A stretch of 64,000 bases of DNA from Ficedula albicollis. Its lineage: Eukaryota; Chordata; Aves; Passeriformes; Muscicapidae. Position 1 is the first letter of the stretch; each line of letters starts with the position of its first letter. A program made the position numbers and the translations under genes. The stretch lies in the NCBI RefSeq assembly GCF_000247815.1, contig NC_021676.1:18689020-18753019 (forward strand), in the 5' to 3' direction. The notes beneath the pieces are model-generated. The model was not told where the DNA came from. It saw nothing but the letters and a program-made list of their open reading frames with translations, and ran no database searches. Below, one piece after another: positions 51,511 to 61,742 of this stretch.

Positions 51511-51812
<302 letters not shown>

Positions 51813-51954
51813 GAGACTAATAATGAGCTTCTGGGATGCATTAGACACCAGATAGAGAAACTGAGCACCAGAAATAATAGTAGCATTATCCTGAACCTCG
51901 TAATTACTCTCAGGGTCTGATTTTACATTGTATCTACTGTTCATGAAATAACAG
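51813..51954. other. Unique sequence
   Basis: Short unique AT-rich spacer between the poly-G block and a CR1 tail. Nothing recognisable. Confidence 0.5.
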
Positions 51955-52240
51955 CAGCGTATTTTGGAAAGGGGCTTTTTACAATGACATGTAGTGATAA
52001 AAGGAAAGGGGGAATGGCTTCCCACTGCCAGAGGGCAGGGAGGGATGGGATATTGGGCAGAAATCATTCCCTGGGAGGATGGGGAGAGGGTGCCCAGAGA
52101 ATCCCTGGCTGCTCCTGCATCCCTGCAAGTGTCCAAGGCTGGTTGGAGCTTGGAGCAGTGGGATAATGGGAGATGTCCCTGCCCGAGGAATCTCAGAGTC
52201 CCTTCCTGCCCAAACTGCTCTGTTTGATTCTGACAAGAAC
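51955..52240 (+). mobile_element. CR1 LINE 3' end
   Basis: GGAAAGGGGCTTTTTACAAT, a GACATGTAGTGATAAAAGGA block, AATGGCTTCCCACTGCCAGA, GGTGCCCAGAGAATCCCTGG, CTGCAAGTGTCCAAGGCTGG and AGATGTCCCTGCCCGAGG give the sense CR1 3' end in order. This copy retains, between GGCAGG and GCCCAGAGAA, the region corresponding to the part lost to poly-G at 47.8 kb. Confidence 0.9.
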
Positions 52241-52490
52241 CCCCTCAAACCTGTGCTGCCAGCTTGGGCTGCTCCCTCCCTGAAGCACTCCATGAACATC
52301 TTTCCTCGCCTCCTGGGATCCTTCCCTGCAGATCTGCGCAGACACCCCGGCGTTGTTCTCAGTCATCGCCGCCGTGCCGAAGGAGAGACAGAAATGAAGT
52401 GCCCCAGACCTGACAACAGTTCAGCTGGTGACAAATGACTGTCACACTGACCAGTGTAGTCTGCTTGTTCCTATTCCCCTCTCCCTTCAG
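52241..52490. other. Unique sequence, CpG-containing
   Basis: 52325-52385 contains several CpGs (CTGCGCAGACACCCCGGCGT, CATCGCCGCCGTGCCGAAGG). It lies immediately upstream of the exon-like block at 52491. No gene is supported. Confidence 0.35.
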
Positions 52491-52628
52491 AGTGATATTG
52501 AGTTGGACTGTGGGCTGGAATCATCTCTGTGTTCGGTGCTCGCACCGGCAGCTGGGACTCAGCGGCGTCAGTGCCACGGGCTGCACTTCAGGAGAGACCA
52601 GGGAACACATTTTCAGACTTGCTGGCAG
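52491..52628 (+). other. Exon-like block (candidate only)
   Basis: A strong pyrimidine tract ending CTCTCCCTTCAG (AG at 52489-52490) precedes 138 bp that end at GGCAG before GTGAGAGG (GT at 52629-52630). The length is 46 codons exactly. Two of three + frames are open across it, and neither shows a domain I recognise. It could be a coding exon, a non-coding RNA exon or chance splice-like signals. Upstream sequence has a CpG-richer patch. No neighbouring exon is identified. Confidence 0.22.
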
Positions 52629-55358
52629 GTGAGAGGGACCTTCAGGCTGTCTGACCACAGCAATTTGTCAAAAGCTGCACCATTTGCAGGGACTTGGCCT
52701 CTGAAAGCTGCCCTGGGTTAGCGAAGGTGAGGTGATGACAGCTCTGGTTTTTCCTTGTGAAGACAAACTGAGAAGTTTTGAGCAGGAATTTATTGTTAGA
52801 CCCTGCCAGTGCCAACAGGGTTTTGGGTTGTCCACAGACACGTCTTGCTGTGCAAAGGCACCCGGTGAACTTTAAGCTTGAGTTTGCTGTGGCTGTATTT
52901 TGCTGTTCTGAGCTTTATTTTGTTGTTCTGAGCTGTATTTTGCTGTTCTCTTCTGAGTGTGGGGGGATGAGGGTTTATCTGCAAACCCTCTGCAGCCCTG
53001 TCTGGGTGTTTCATGTGCTGCAGATCTCTCACACACCTGGGGAAGCTGGCTCTGTGTGTGTGTCTGTGTGTCCTGCTCCCAGCTGTGTCACCAACTACCA
53101 GGAAGCCAACTCAGTGTTCTCTCTCCTCTCTTTTCCTGATCTTTTGCCTTTGAAGTTGGATGTTGATCACCTCTGCTGCTTGTGTGGTGGACCCACAGTG
53201 ACACCAAACCCTTCCACGTCCCCCAGGGGTGTTTAACCCGCACATTGATGGCCTTTCACCATCCTGCTGGGGCAGAATGAGCCAACTTCTGCCTATACTG
53301 CAGCCTCAGCATGTGATTTGTTTGCAGCCCTTACAGAAGCTCCTCGTGTGGTGCCTGGAATGAATTTGTCAGAGCAGACTTGAGATGAAAGTCACTAAAC
53401 TACAATAAATGGGGAGCTCCAAGGTATCAGGTTTAGAACTTCATTTAAGAGCATGGCAGCTCTTTAAACTGATTCCAGTAATGAATAATTAAAGCATAAA
53501 GTACAAGAAAAGTAAATATTTCATTGAAATACTAAACAGAAACTATAAAATCTGTTGAAGACAAAGGAAGCTTTATTTTTTTCTTCTCCTTTCCCCCAAC
53601 TTCTTCTCCTACATGGAGATCCCTGGTCTGGACAGGAAGAATCAGGGAGATATGCAATCACCAAACCACCAAATTAGACATTCCTCCTTACTTTTTAACC
53701 ACTCTCTTCTGAATTGTCCTTCATTGGTTAACTTGTGGTTATAATGATTCTGGTAATACCCCACTTATTCCTTTCCTGGAAATGTTTGTGGGCCTTGTAA
53801 TCACAGGGGTTGGGAAGTTTCATAGCTGTTCTAGTGAGAAAAATGTGTGTCCGAGCTCCAGTCCTAAGTTGTGTTCAGCAGGAGTTAAATAGCAGCTAAA
53901 GCAGATGAATATATGGACTTGTGTTGTGTGTTTGCTATTAAAATTAATAAAACCTTCCTAGAAAATGGCTGATTAAGAACTGAATGTCACTAGGTAGTAA
54001 ATAAAAAAAAATGAATCAAGTCCTTAGAGCAATTTCTCCAAATTTACTCTCACCCCTTCTATGTTCTGGACTCTCAGAAAACATAACATAAAAACATAAG
54101 CTTATTTAGGGTCTCTGTGGTTAGAAGTCAGATTAGATATTGGTTGGGGCTGTGTTTATCAAACAAGACTAGTGATTAGCAAGGGCTGTTCATTTCCAAG
54201 AGGTGTGCAAGCAATCCTCACCAAAGGAAGGATGAATAGATAATAACTGGTAGATCAAGAATGAGCATTCAAGGTTGTTGAAGACCTAATTTCCATTTAA
54301 AAACGAAACCAAACCTGATCTGAGACATTAGAAACAATAAGAGTGATGCATTAAATGATATTTATAGGCAGTGTTGATCTTTATTCTGCACTGAAATCTC
54401 CCAGGTCCCAGGTGAGGGCGACCTACCTTGTACATGAGGAAATACAGCAAAAGCAGATCCAAATGTCACTGCTGCCATGGACTCTCTGTCCATGACAGAG
54501 TCACCTGTGCTTCCCTTCTCCAGCTCTGGTTTTCCTGAATTTCTTCTATTTGAGCAAAAAATCCACGGAGTGATTACACAGCCATCACTCTGCCATCCCT
54601 CCCAGGGGCTGTGGGGGTGATGTGCACCAGGTTTCCACAAGACCCAAATCCTGAGATTGTTTCCAGTCTTTTTTGGCTCCTGGTTGAACTGATTGTGGAG
54701 CAAAGCCATTCACTGGTCATTGCTGGATTAGTCACTGTTGCTCTGATGTCAGAGGTTGCTTGGGATTAAATTTAATAGAAGACTTGGCTTTTGCAGCATC
54801 TTATTTTGAAGTGCTTGGATCCCTGAGTGAAGCCCTAAATTTGTGTTAAATACAGGCTGCACGGAAGGGTTTGGCACTGGACAAGATGATCTTTAAAAAC
54901 CTGGAGAATCTGGAGCACCTCCCAGAGTTGCCCAGGCAGGAAAGGACAGAGAGGAGAGTTTTTTTCTATCCAGGGAGATGATGGGCACAGAGCTGGAGGG
55001 ATGTGAAGGGAAGCTTTGGACTCACTTTGGGGAATGTGGCCATGAGCTCTGTGCCTGCAGATTCAGGGGGCTGCTACCCCTTGGGTTCAGGTGAGCCCAG
55101 TTCCTGCCCAAACCTTGTCCTAGTCACCTTCTCTCTGTTCAACCTCTGAACCTGAGCTGCTCCATCAGGGCAGCCACCAGGGAGTTCTGGATATTGGCTG
55201 GTGCTTGTCAAGCACTTGAAGATTAAATATGCTGCGTTGTGAACAAGTTTTTTGCTTTTCTTGTATTGAGCTGGGATACTGAGGTGATGAGCATGGTGTG
55301 AATATCTGGAGAGAGAAATGCTGAGCACAATAATTTGTATTGATCTCAAATGCTAAAA
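52629..55358. other. Unique non-coding sequence
   Basis: No supported gene. Three 20-bp tandem copies of a GCTGTATTTTGCTGTTCTGA-like word lie at 52892-52951, and a (GT)-rich run lies at 53053-53070. 53380-54360 is AT-rich, repeat-free DNA. No transposon is recognised. Confidence 0.5.
52892..52951 (+). repeat. 20-bp tandem repeat, three copies
   Basis: GCTGTATTTTGCTGTTCTGA, then a copy with GCTTTATTTTGTTG, then a third with GCTGTATTTTGCTG. The period is exactly 20 bp. Confidence 0.85.
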
Positions 55359-55986
55359 GACTTTCCTTCAGCACTGTGTTTTCTTGGTGTATTTTATGGC
55401 CATGTAGTAACAGAATTATTATTTCAGCAAAAGGATCAGGAGGAGGAGATTACTATTCTAATAATTTTGGAGAGAATAATTAATTTGGTTCAAGGTGAAA
55501 ACTAATGGTCTAACTTAGTGTGGGATTAACATATTGTGTATGTTTGAGCATTTCTTGGCTCTGCAGAAACAGTGGTTTACAGGCTAGTGTTTTGTTTTAT
55601 TTATAATGACCCTCTGCTTAGAAGATCTTTTAGAGTTTGTTTTTGGTTTGTTTTTCTATTTTTTTTTCTTTTGACTTTCCTTCAGCACTGTGTTTTCTTG
55701 GTGTATTTTATGGCCATGTAGTAACAGAATTATTATTTCAGCAAAAGGATCAGGAGGAGGAGATTACTATTCTAATAATTTTGGAGAGAATAATTAATTT
55801 GGTTCAAGGTGAAAACTAATGGTCTAACTTAGTGTGGGATTAACATATTGTGTATGTTTGAGCATTTCTTGGCTCTGCAGAAACAGTGGTTTACAGGCTA
55901 GTGTTTTGTTTTATTTATAATGACCCTCTGCTTAGAAGATCTTTTAGAGTTTGTTTTTGGTTTGTTTTTCTATTTTTTTTCTTTTT
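55359..55986. repeat. 314-bp direct tandem duplication
   Basis: The segment beginning GACTTTCCTTCAGCACTGTG at 55359 recurs at 55673. I see no substitutions between copies through GGCTAGTGTTTTGTTTTATT and the shared GTTTGTTTTTCTATTTTTTT end. The only visible change is in the terminal T/C tract. Both copies end in a T-rich run, where copy 1 jumps back to GACTTTCC. It may be a real recent duplication or a false duplication at a homopolymer. Confidence 0.95.
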
Positions 55987-57887
55987 TTTTAAGGCTGGCA
56001 TTATTAAAAAAACAGTCTAAAAACAATGGTCCCTTATCCGTGAGATAAGCTTTTTATAAATGTGATTTTTTTTTTCCTAAACAAACAAAGCCCCCTAATT
56101 ATAAAGGATTGCAGCTCTGAGATAGCACTGGTATGATTTAATTTGCCACTTGCTATCATTATCTGAGTCATTCCCAGGGAAGAAAACACAGAGAGTATTC
56201 CTGGATGTGCTGCAGGAGGACTGATACTGCTCCAGTACACTGTGGTAGTGACTCTTTGATGAGTCTGTTCCTTACAGGTTCAGTACATATAATTCCTGAA
56301 GCATTTAGAGCATGTAAACCCTTGCAATCTAAGGTATGTGAACAATTCTACAGTTACTAATCCTTGTGCTCGTTTTCAATTTTTATTTATTTTTTAAATC
56401 TGAAGTGTGAAATGTTTGGAACTGGAATAATTAAATGGTCATTCCAAAGCCTTTTGATGAGCTGAAATACAACACTGCAAAGCTGTTAACTGAGAAATGG
56501 TCAGCATTGGATTTGCTGCAGATGTTTGACAATGGGATGGAAATACTCACTTATTAAGGAGATCCTTATTTAATATCTGGAAAATCCTGGTGAGTGGTTG
56601 GTGTTCCTCACAGAGGCGCTTTGTGGTGTGCTGGGAGAGCTGTGCTGAGCAGCTGTGCTCAGACTCCTCGCAGCACAGTTGTGTCTCAGCTCTGCCAGAG
56701 GCAGCAGATGATGCTCCACGCCTTGACAAGGCCCTGTCCTGGAGGGATGGACTTGGGTGAGCGAGCTGACAGAGGTTCTAGTTCACAAAATGAGCTGGGA
56801 TTAATAATTCTGGTAGCAGGATGTGAAACACAGAACCCCTGAGTCTGTGGAGAATAAGGAGGGGCCACCACTTTCAACAAGCACTGGTCCCTTCTGAGCT
56901 GGTTCCAGAAGGAGCAATGCATTTTCTTCATTTAATTTTTTTTATATGTGCTCAAATCATTTTAAGTGCTGCATGCAAGGCAAAAAAACCCAACCCCACG
57001 AAGAAAACACAATTAAAACATTAATTATTAGTGCTGGGAGTATTTTGAGTCATTTTTGCATTCAATCGGCTGTAATTAAATACTCAGTGAACACAAAATT
57101 AGGTCATATATTATGTAAATAGGATGAGACATCCACTAGCTCCAGAAACAAATGCTTTGGAGTCCTTAAGGGTACAATTCAGGACCGGACTCTTGGAGCC
57201 TGATGGGTTCTGTCTGACCCTGATTTGCAGCTCTGCCATGTGCCCACCTGAGCAGGGAGCAGATTCCGTGCAGGACTGGGATGTGATCCATGCTGGGGCA
57301 CCTGCTGCCTCTCAGCCAGGCTGAGTCCTCCCAGGGGAAAGATTTCCTCCCTGTCCCCAGTGCCTCTCTCTGCTGTGACCCAGCCCCGGGGCTTGAGCAC
57401 ATCCTTTAGACACGGAATGAATTGAGGAATATTAAACAAAAATTAATCGATGCTTGGATGGTTTTGGTGAAGCACTCAGCACTGCCCAGGATCAAGCCCT
57501 CCATTCTCCAACATGACACTTGATAACTCCTGGTTTAGCAGTCATAATTGCAAATGCCAAACTTGATTTTCCTCCCTTTGGGGATAGTGGAAGCAGTAAC
57601 AGGTCCATTATTATTAATCAGAACGTTTATGTAGTTCTTAAAGAAAGAAATAACAAATACAGAATCAAGCTGCTGGATTCTGCTCTCTGCTGACAGGGGC
57701 TTGCTGGGGGAGCAGCATCTCCTGTCAGTGTGAGCTGCTTCATCCTCATGTTGTTCCCATCTCCAGAAGTGGCTCTCAGAGCCCTCCTTTCCTTTCCCAG
57801 TCCTTTTTTCCCAACTCTCCAAGTTCTCACTTTTAAATCCAAAGATGAACACCATTCCTTGTCCTCCACCCCCTGTCTGCTTCCCAC
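55987..57887. other. Unique non-coding sequence
   Basis: No supported gene. 56940-57130 is AT-rich and repeat-free with TTAATTATTA and TGTAATTAAATAC words, a candidate conserved non-coding stretch. The GC-richer part at 57190-57410 holds only chance frames. Confidence 0.45.
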
Positions 57888-58052
57888 TGAACAGGCTGCC
57901 CAGGGCAGTGCTGGAATCTGTGTCTGGAAGGGCTCAAAAACCCCATGGATGTGGCACTTGAGGACATGGTTTGGTGGTGGCCTTGGCAGTTGCACTTGAT
58001 GATCTTGGAGAGATTTTCCAGCCTTGTTAATTCTGTGATTCCCTCATGTAAG
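57888..58052 (+). mobile_element. CR1 LINE 3' tail fragment
   Basis: ACAGGCTGCCCAGGGCAGTG, GGATGTGGCACTTGAGGACA, a TGGTTTGGTGGTGGCCTTGG block, GCACTTGATGATCTTGGAGA and TTAATTCTGTGATTCC give the sense CR1 3' end. It belongs to the same variant as the tail at 10426 (shared GGATGTGGC and GTGGTGG). Confidence 0.88.
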
Positions 58053-58660
58053 AGGCTGCACTTCAGAGCAGAGGAGGTGTTGTACATCAGATATTCTGTT
58101 GGAGTCCTTCAGGTAATAGTTTTCTAGAGTGTGTGTAGTTTGGTGCTGTTTGTATTCTTCAGGTGATGAAAGAATCAAATTGTAGTTGTCTATATTTTGA
58201 TTTTTTAAGAGAGCTAATGTCTTTTCTAGCCTCTCTCCTTCTCTGGCTCCCCCTTCCCCCTGCTCCAACCAAGACATTTTTATTTCATAGAATTTCTTTT
58301 CGTAGCCCACAACTGATTCTTCAGAGATCCCTGAAAAAAGCAGGCTGGGTTTAAATCAGAGAGAAGAGATCAGCCTTGGCACTGGGGGTGAGGGTAATCC
58401 CTGCTGCTCCCAAACCCTGACATGGGGATCCTAATTAACCCACAGAAGGGAAATCAGTGAGGGTATTTTTCTAAGGGAGGTGCTATGTGGTTTTCATCCC
58501 CAGGCAGCTTTTTTCCCCTAACTCTTCATGAGGTAGGAAAGAGCTCTTCTGGTCTGTGCATCTGGAATTGACACGTTTGGAGTCCTCAGGAGAAGAAAGG
58601 ATGGCAGTGTTGGGATTTTGGGGAAGGGATTTGAGCCCAGAGCGCTCCTTTCACATCTTG
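58053..58660. other. Unique non-coding sequence
   Basis: Nothing gene-like or transposon-like is recognised. Confidence 0.5.
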
Positions 58661-59165
58661 TGTCGTGGTTTGAAGGACAGGTGTCTGCCAATAAAGGCAA
58701 GAGCTTCTCTTTGAAATGGAGAATGTAAACCCCCTTCCTCCAAACTATTATAATTTTGAAATTAAGGGGCTCTCAGGCAAAGAGATGGGAATTAGGAATA
58801 ACAGTTCTTTACTAGGAAAAATTAAAAAAATTAAAAATTTCAGAGGAAAGAAGGTACCTTGCTGTCCAAAATCTCAGTTTTTATCTAGGTAGGAAAGGCT
58901 TGACTCCTCCCCTGGGTGGAGCATCTCCCAGTGGGATGATGTAATTTTATCAGTCCTGCCCTGGGACTCAGTGGCCATGAACAGGAGATATCTCCTGGAG
59001 GGAGGATGGGCTGTGGGAAGATAAAGATGATTGCCCAGCTGGTTTAAAGCTGGCCCATGAGCAGATAATATGTGCCAGGAGATCAGGGGCACTGCCCCAC
59101 CCGGCTGCAGCAGGTGGGGACAGAATACACATTTCTGGCCACATCCTGTATTGCAGCCCAAGACA
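58661..59165. mobile_element. Endogenous retrovirus LTR, copy B (solo, internally rearranged)
   Basis: It starts TGTCGTGGTTTGAAGGACAG and ends CCCAAGACA, giving TG...CA ends. Flanks TCTTG (58656-58660) and TTTTG (59166-59170) match at 4 of 5 positions and could be a decayed 5-bp target duplication. The left 170 bp and the right 190 bp match copy A at 22867. The middle (about 58840-58978: GGTACCTTGCTGTCC through GAGCATCTCCCAGTGGGATG) is not visible in copy A because of poly-G there. No retroviral internal genes adjoin with certainty, but see the open frame starting 92 bp to the right. Family assignment was not possible. Confidence 0.82.
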
Positions 59166-59257
59166 TTTTGTAACCCTGAAAGCCGAGTTACACACTTGCC
59201 CCCCTTGTTTGCCATGATTTTTACTGCTGGAATTGGTGTATAATCCAATATTTAGGA

Positions 59258-59764
59258 ATGGAAAGTTCATTCCTCCAGCTAAGCTGCAGTAAATCTACAT
59301 GGGCCTCCAGGGGTGATGGTTGGACTGTAAATGTGGGCAGCTTGGTGGGACCCCAGGAATGGGATGTCAGGCACTGTGTGCCTACAGTAACAGTGGAGGA
59401 AAAACGAGGCAGAGTGGCCACTCTGAGCCCTGATATTTCACTTTCAAACTTCCTTCTGGCTGGGAGGGTCAGGCTTGGCTGCTCTGAGCTCTGTACTGTC
59501 AGGAGGCACGGATTCAGCTTATCAAGCAGTGCTGGGCTTGCTAAGTGCTTGGCAGACATTATAGAAAAGCGAGATGCTATTCATGCTGCAGTGGATAAGG
59601 AGTTGGAAAGCTTTGGTTTGAGATTGCGAGAGGCTGAGAGGAAAATTGAAGTCATGGAGATAATGATCATTGGACCTAATGCTGCTCTTGCTGAGAATGC
59701 CAAAGGCCAGGTTGTAAGGCGTGCAGAAGTCCAGTTGATCATCTGGAAAATAAGTGTGGATTGA
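59258..59764 (+). CDS. 168-codon open frame, coding-like C-terminal half, unidentified
   Basis: I do not recognise this protein. The first 90 or so residues are mixed and could be non-coding, so the ATG at 59258 is only the most upstream in-frame start. From about residue 93 (near 59534) the frame changes character: it becomes rich in Glu, Lys, Arg, Ala, Ile and Leu, and reads like a charged amphipathic helix or coiled coil (EKRDAIHAAVDKELESFGLR, then REAERKIEVMEIMIIGPNAA and ENAKGQVVRRAEVQLIIWK). It ends at TGA 59762-59764. AATAAA lies at 59942-59947, about 180 bp beyond the stop, a plausible polyadenylation signal. LTR copy B ends 92 bp upstream of the ATG. It may be a remnant of retroviral gag-like sequence, the terminal exon of a host gene, or a processed pseudogene. 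The sequence does not decide between these. Confidence 0.3.
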   Translation: MESSFLQLSCSKSTWASRGDGWTVNVGSLVGPQEWDVRHCVPTVTVEEKRGRVATLSPDISLSNFLLAGRVRLGCSELCTVRRHGFSLSSSAGLAKCLADIIEKRDAIHAAVDKELESFGLRLREAERKIEVMEIMIIGPNAALAENAKGQVVRRAEVQLIIWKISVD

Positions 59765-61567
59765 GTATTATCATCTTGGTGGGAGAATCTTGTGAATACA
59801 TTGCTGGGGAAGCGCAGAGGTTCGTGTGCTGGTTGCAGGGTGCTGGCTGAGTGGCAGAAATGTGAGGTGCAATTTTTCAGTCTGTCGTAAGGGCGTCGTG
59901 TTAGTGAAATGTCAAGCTGCTAAGCACTGATTTCCCAGGACAATAAACCACTGAATATTATTGCTAATATTATTATGACACAGTGACTTGAAACTGATGC
60001 AGATGATGCAACTCCAATAACAACAAAAATATCTGGGTTTGGGTTTTTTTTTTAATTTTTTTTTTCCCCATTGACTATTGGGGCATTGTTCAATCTAAAA
60101 TATGAGGGGGTAATTTTAATGCTCTGTGACTCCTGTGTGCCATTTGGATTTGGCTTTTTTCTCATATCTCCTAAAAAATAGTTCAGTTTGGTGACACTGA
60201 AAATCATCCAGAGTATTCTGCCTTCTTATTGCCAGTAGATTATAATTTAATAAAACACTTGATGCTTACATAAAAATCAGCAGAGAGAGACATCTGGACT
60301 GGAGTTGCTGCCATAGGCCTGCAGCTTTTCCTTCCTTCTTTTTCTAAAGAGGAGAATGAGATTTTAGTTTAAACTGTTTTTACCCAGCACATTGTGTGCC
60401 AATAGGCAGTGAATAGATACCATCTCCTCAGATGTGCACACAATCAGATTTTATCCTGCAGCACTGGAGGTTCTGTGTGCAGCTGCTGACAGAAGATTTT
60501 ATTTGCCTGACAGAGGTCCCTGTGGACAGAGAAATTGTTCCCCACCGACAAGAGTGGTCCTTCAGCATATTTTTGGATTGTCTTCCTTCAGAATTGTTCC
60601 TTCTTAAAGGTCGACTGATTTCTTCCAAACTATTAAACATCCTCTATTAAGGAAAAATAAAATGGTTGTGCTATAGTTGATATGAAAAATACCATCCTGA
60701 CCTTTTTCTCTGCATTTCTTCAGTTTTCTTGACCTGCTTTGCTCTCTGTGGGACACCAGTGCTGTGTCTGGCAGCCTGTTGGGAGGGCACACACATGGTG
60801 ATGTGTGTGGTGATGGTTGTGCCTGCCTGTGGTTTTACACTTGCTTGGGAGGGGTGTAAAAATAATGGATAAATTGATTAACCATTCACTTTTGGTATTG
60901 TTGCTTGTTCCTTACAGAAGTGCTGTGGTGTTGTGGCTGCATTGATTTAATTTCCTTTGCAAGAGAAGCAGGAATTGCTTCCCTTGGTTCTTTGTGAAAT
61001 CAGTGGTGCACAGTGAAGGGGCATTTTGTGATACTGGGTCCTACCTCCTCCTGCTTGGGATTTCAAACTTTCTTTTCCTGATCTGAAAATGGATGGATGC
61101 TGGGAGTTTTCCTGTGGCCTGGGGCTTTGTGTAGTGAAAGAGAAGTTGGGAACCAAGGGTTATATTCTAGGCACAGGACAATTTAACATCATTCAAGGTC
61201 AATCTGATCCTTTCCTGACCCCTAACTGTTACTGTGATATACTTTTCCTTGGAATCCTCATGAAGTGGGTGGTGTTTATTGCTTGTGGGGGTCTTGGTCC
61301 CTCTGACACAGTGTCCACAATTTGGGGTGGATTTTGTGAGAATATGTGTTGGATTGTTCCCTCCTGGGTTGCTCCAGGTGCCCATCACCTCAACCTCTGG
61401 GCTGTGAGGGATGTCTCAGCAAGGGATGCTCTCCAGCCTTGGAGTACTTTTTCTTTTCAAGCTCGCAGGGTCTGAGGGGCTATAGGGGAACAAAACACCC
61501 CCTTGGCCCAGCACTTTGTTCCAAAACTGCACTGGCAGCAAAGTTTCCATTTTTCAATTCCTTACGA
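59765..61567. other. Unique non-coding sequence
   Basis: Contains the AATAAA at 59942 that may serve the frame just upstream. T-rich tracts occur near 60045-60066. No other gene or transposon is recognised. The 128-codon frame at 61089-61475 shows no domain. Confidence 0.45.
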
Positions 61568-61742
61568 CTTTTGGTTTAACTCCTTTAATTCCTTATGACT
61601 TTGGTTTAACTCCTGTGCTTTCCTGTGCCAACAAATATGGGAATACACTTCCATGTGCTGCTTCAAATGGCTTTGGTTTAACTCCCGTGCTTTCCTGTGC
61701 CAACAAATGTGGGAATACACTTCCATGTGCTGCTTCAAATGT
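61568..61742. repeat. 72-bp tandem repeat, two full copies plus a partial
   Basis: CTTTGGTTTAACTCCTGTGC starts at 61599 and CTTTGGTTTAACTCCCGTGC at 61671. Both continue TTTCCTGTGCCAACAAAT, then GGGAATACACTTCCATGTGC, TGCTTCAAATG. A partial unit (CTTTTGGTTTAACTCC) precedes them at 61568. Two or three substitutions separate the full copies. The unit is a multiple of 3, so in-frame peptide repeats appear on both strands (61516-61908 + and 61562-61831 -), but there is no evidence that these are translated. Confidence 0.95.
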
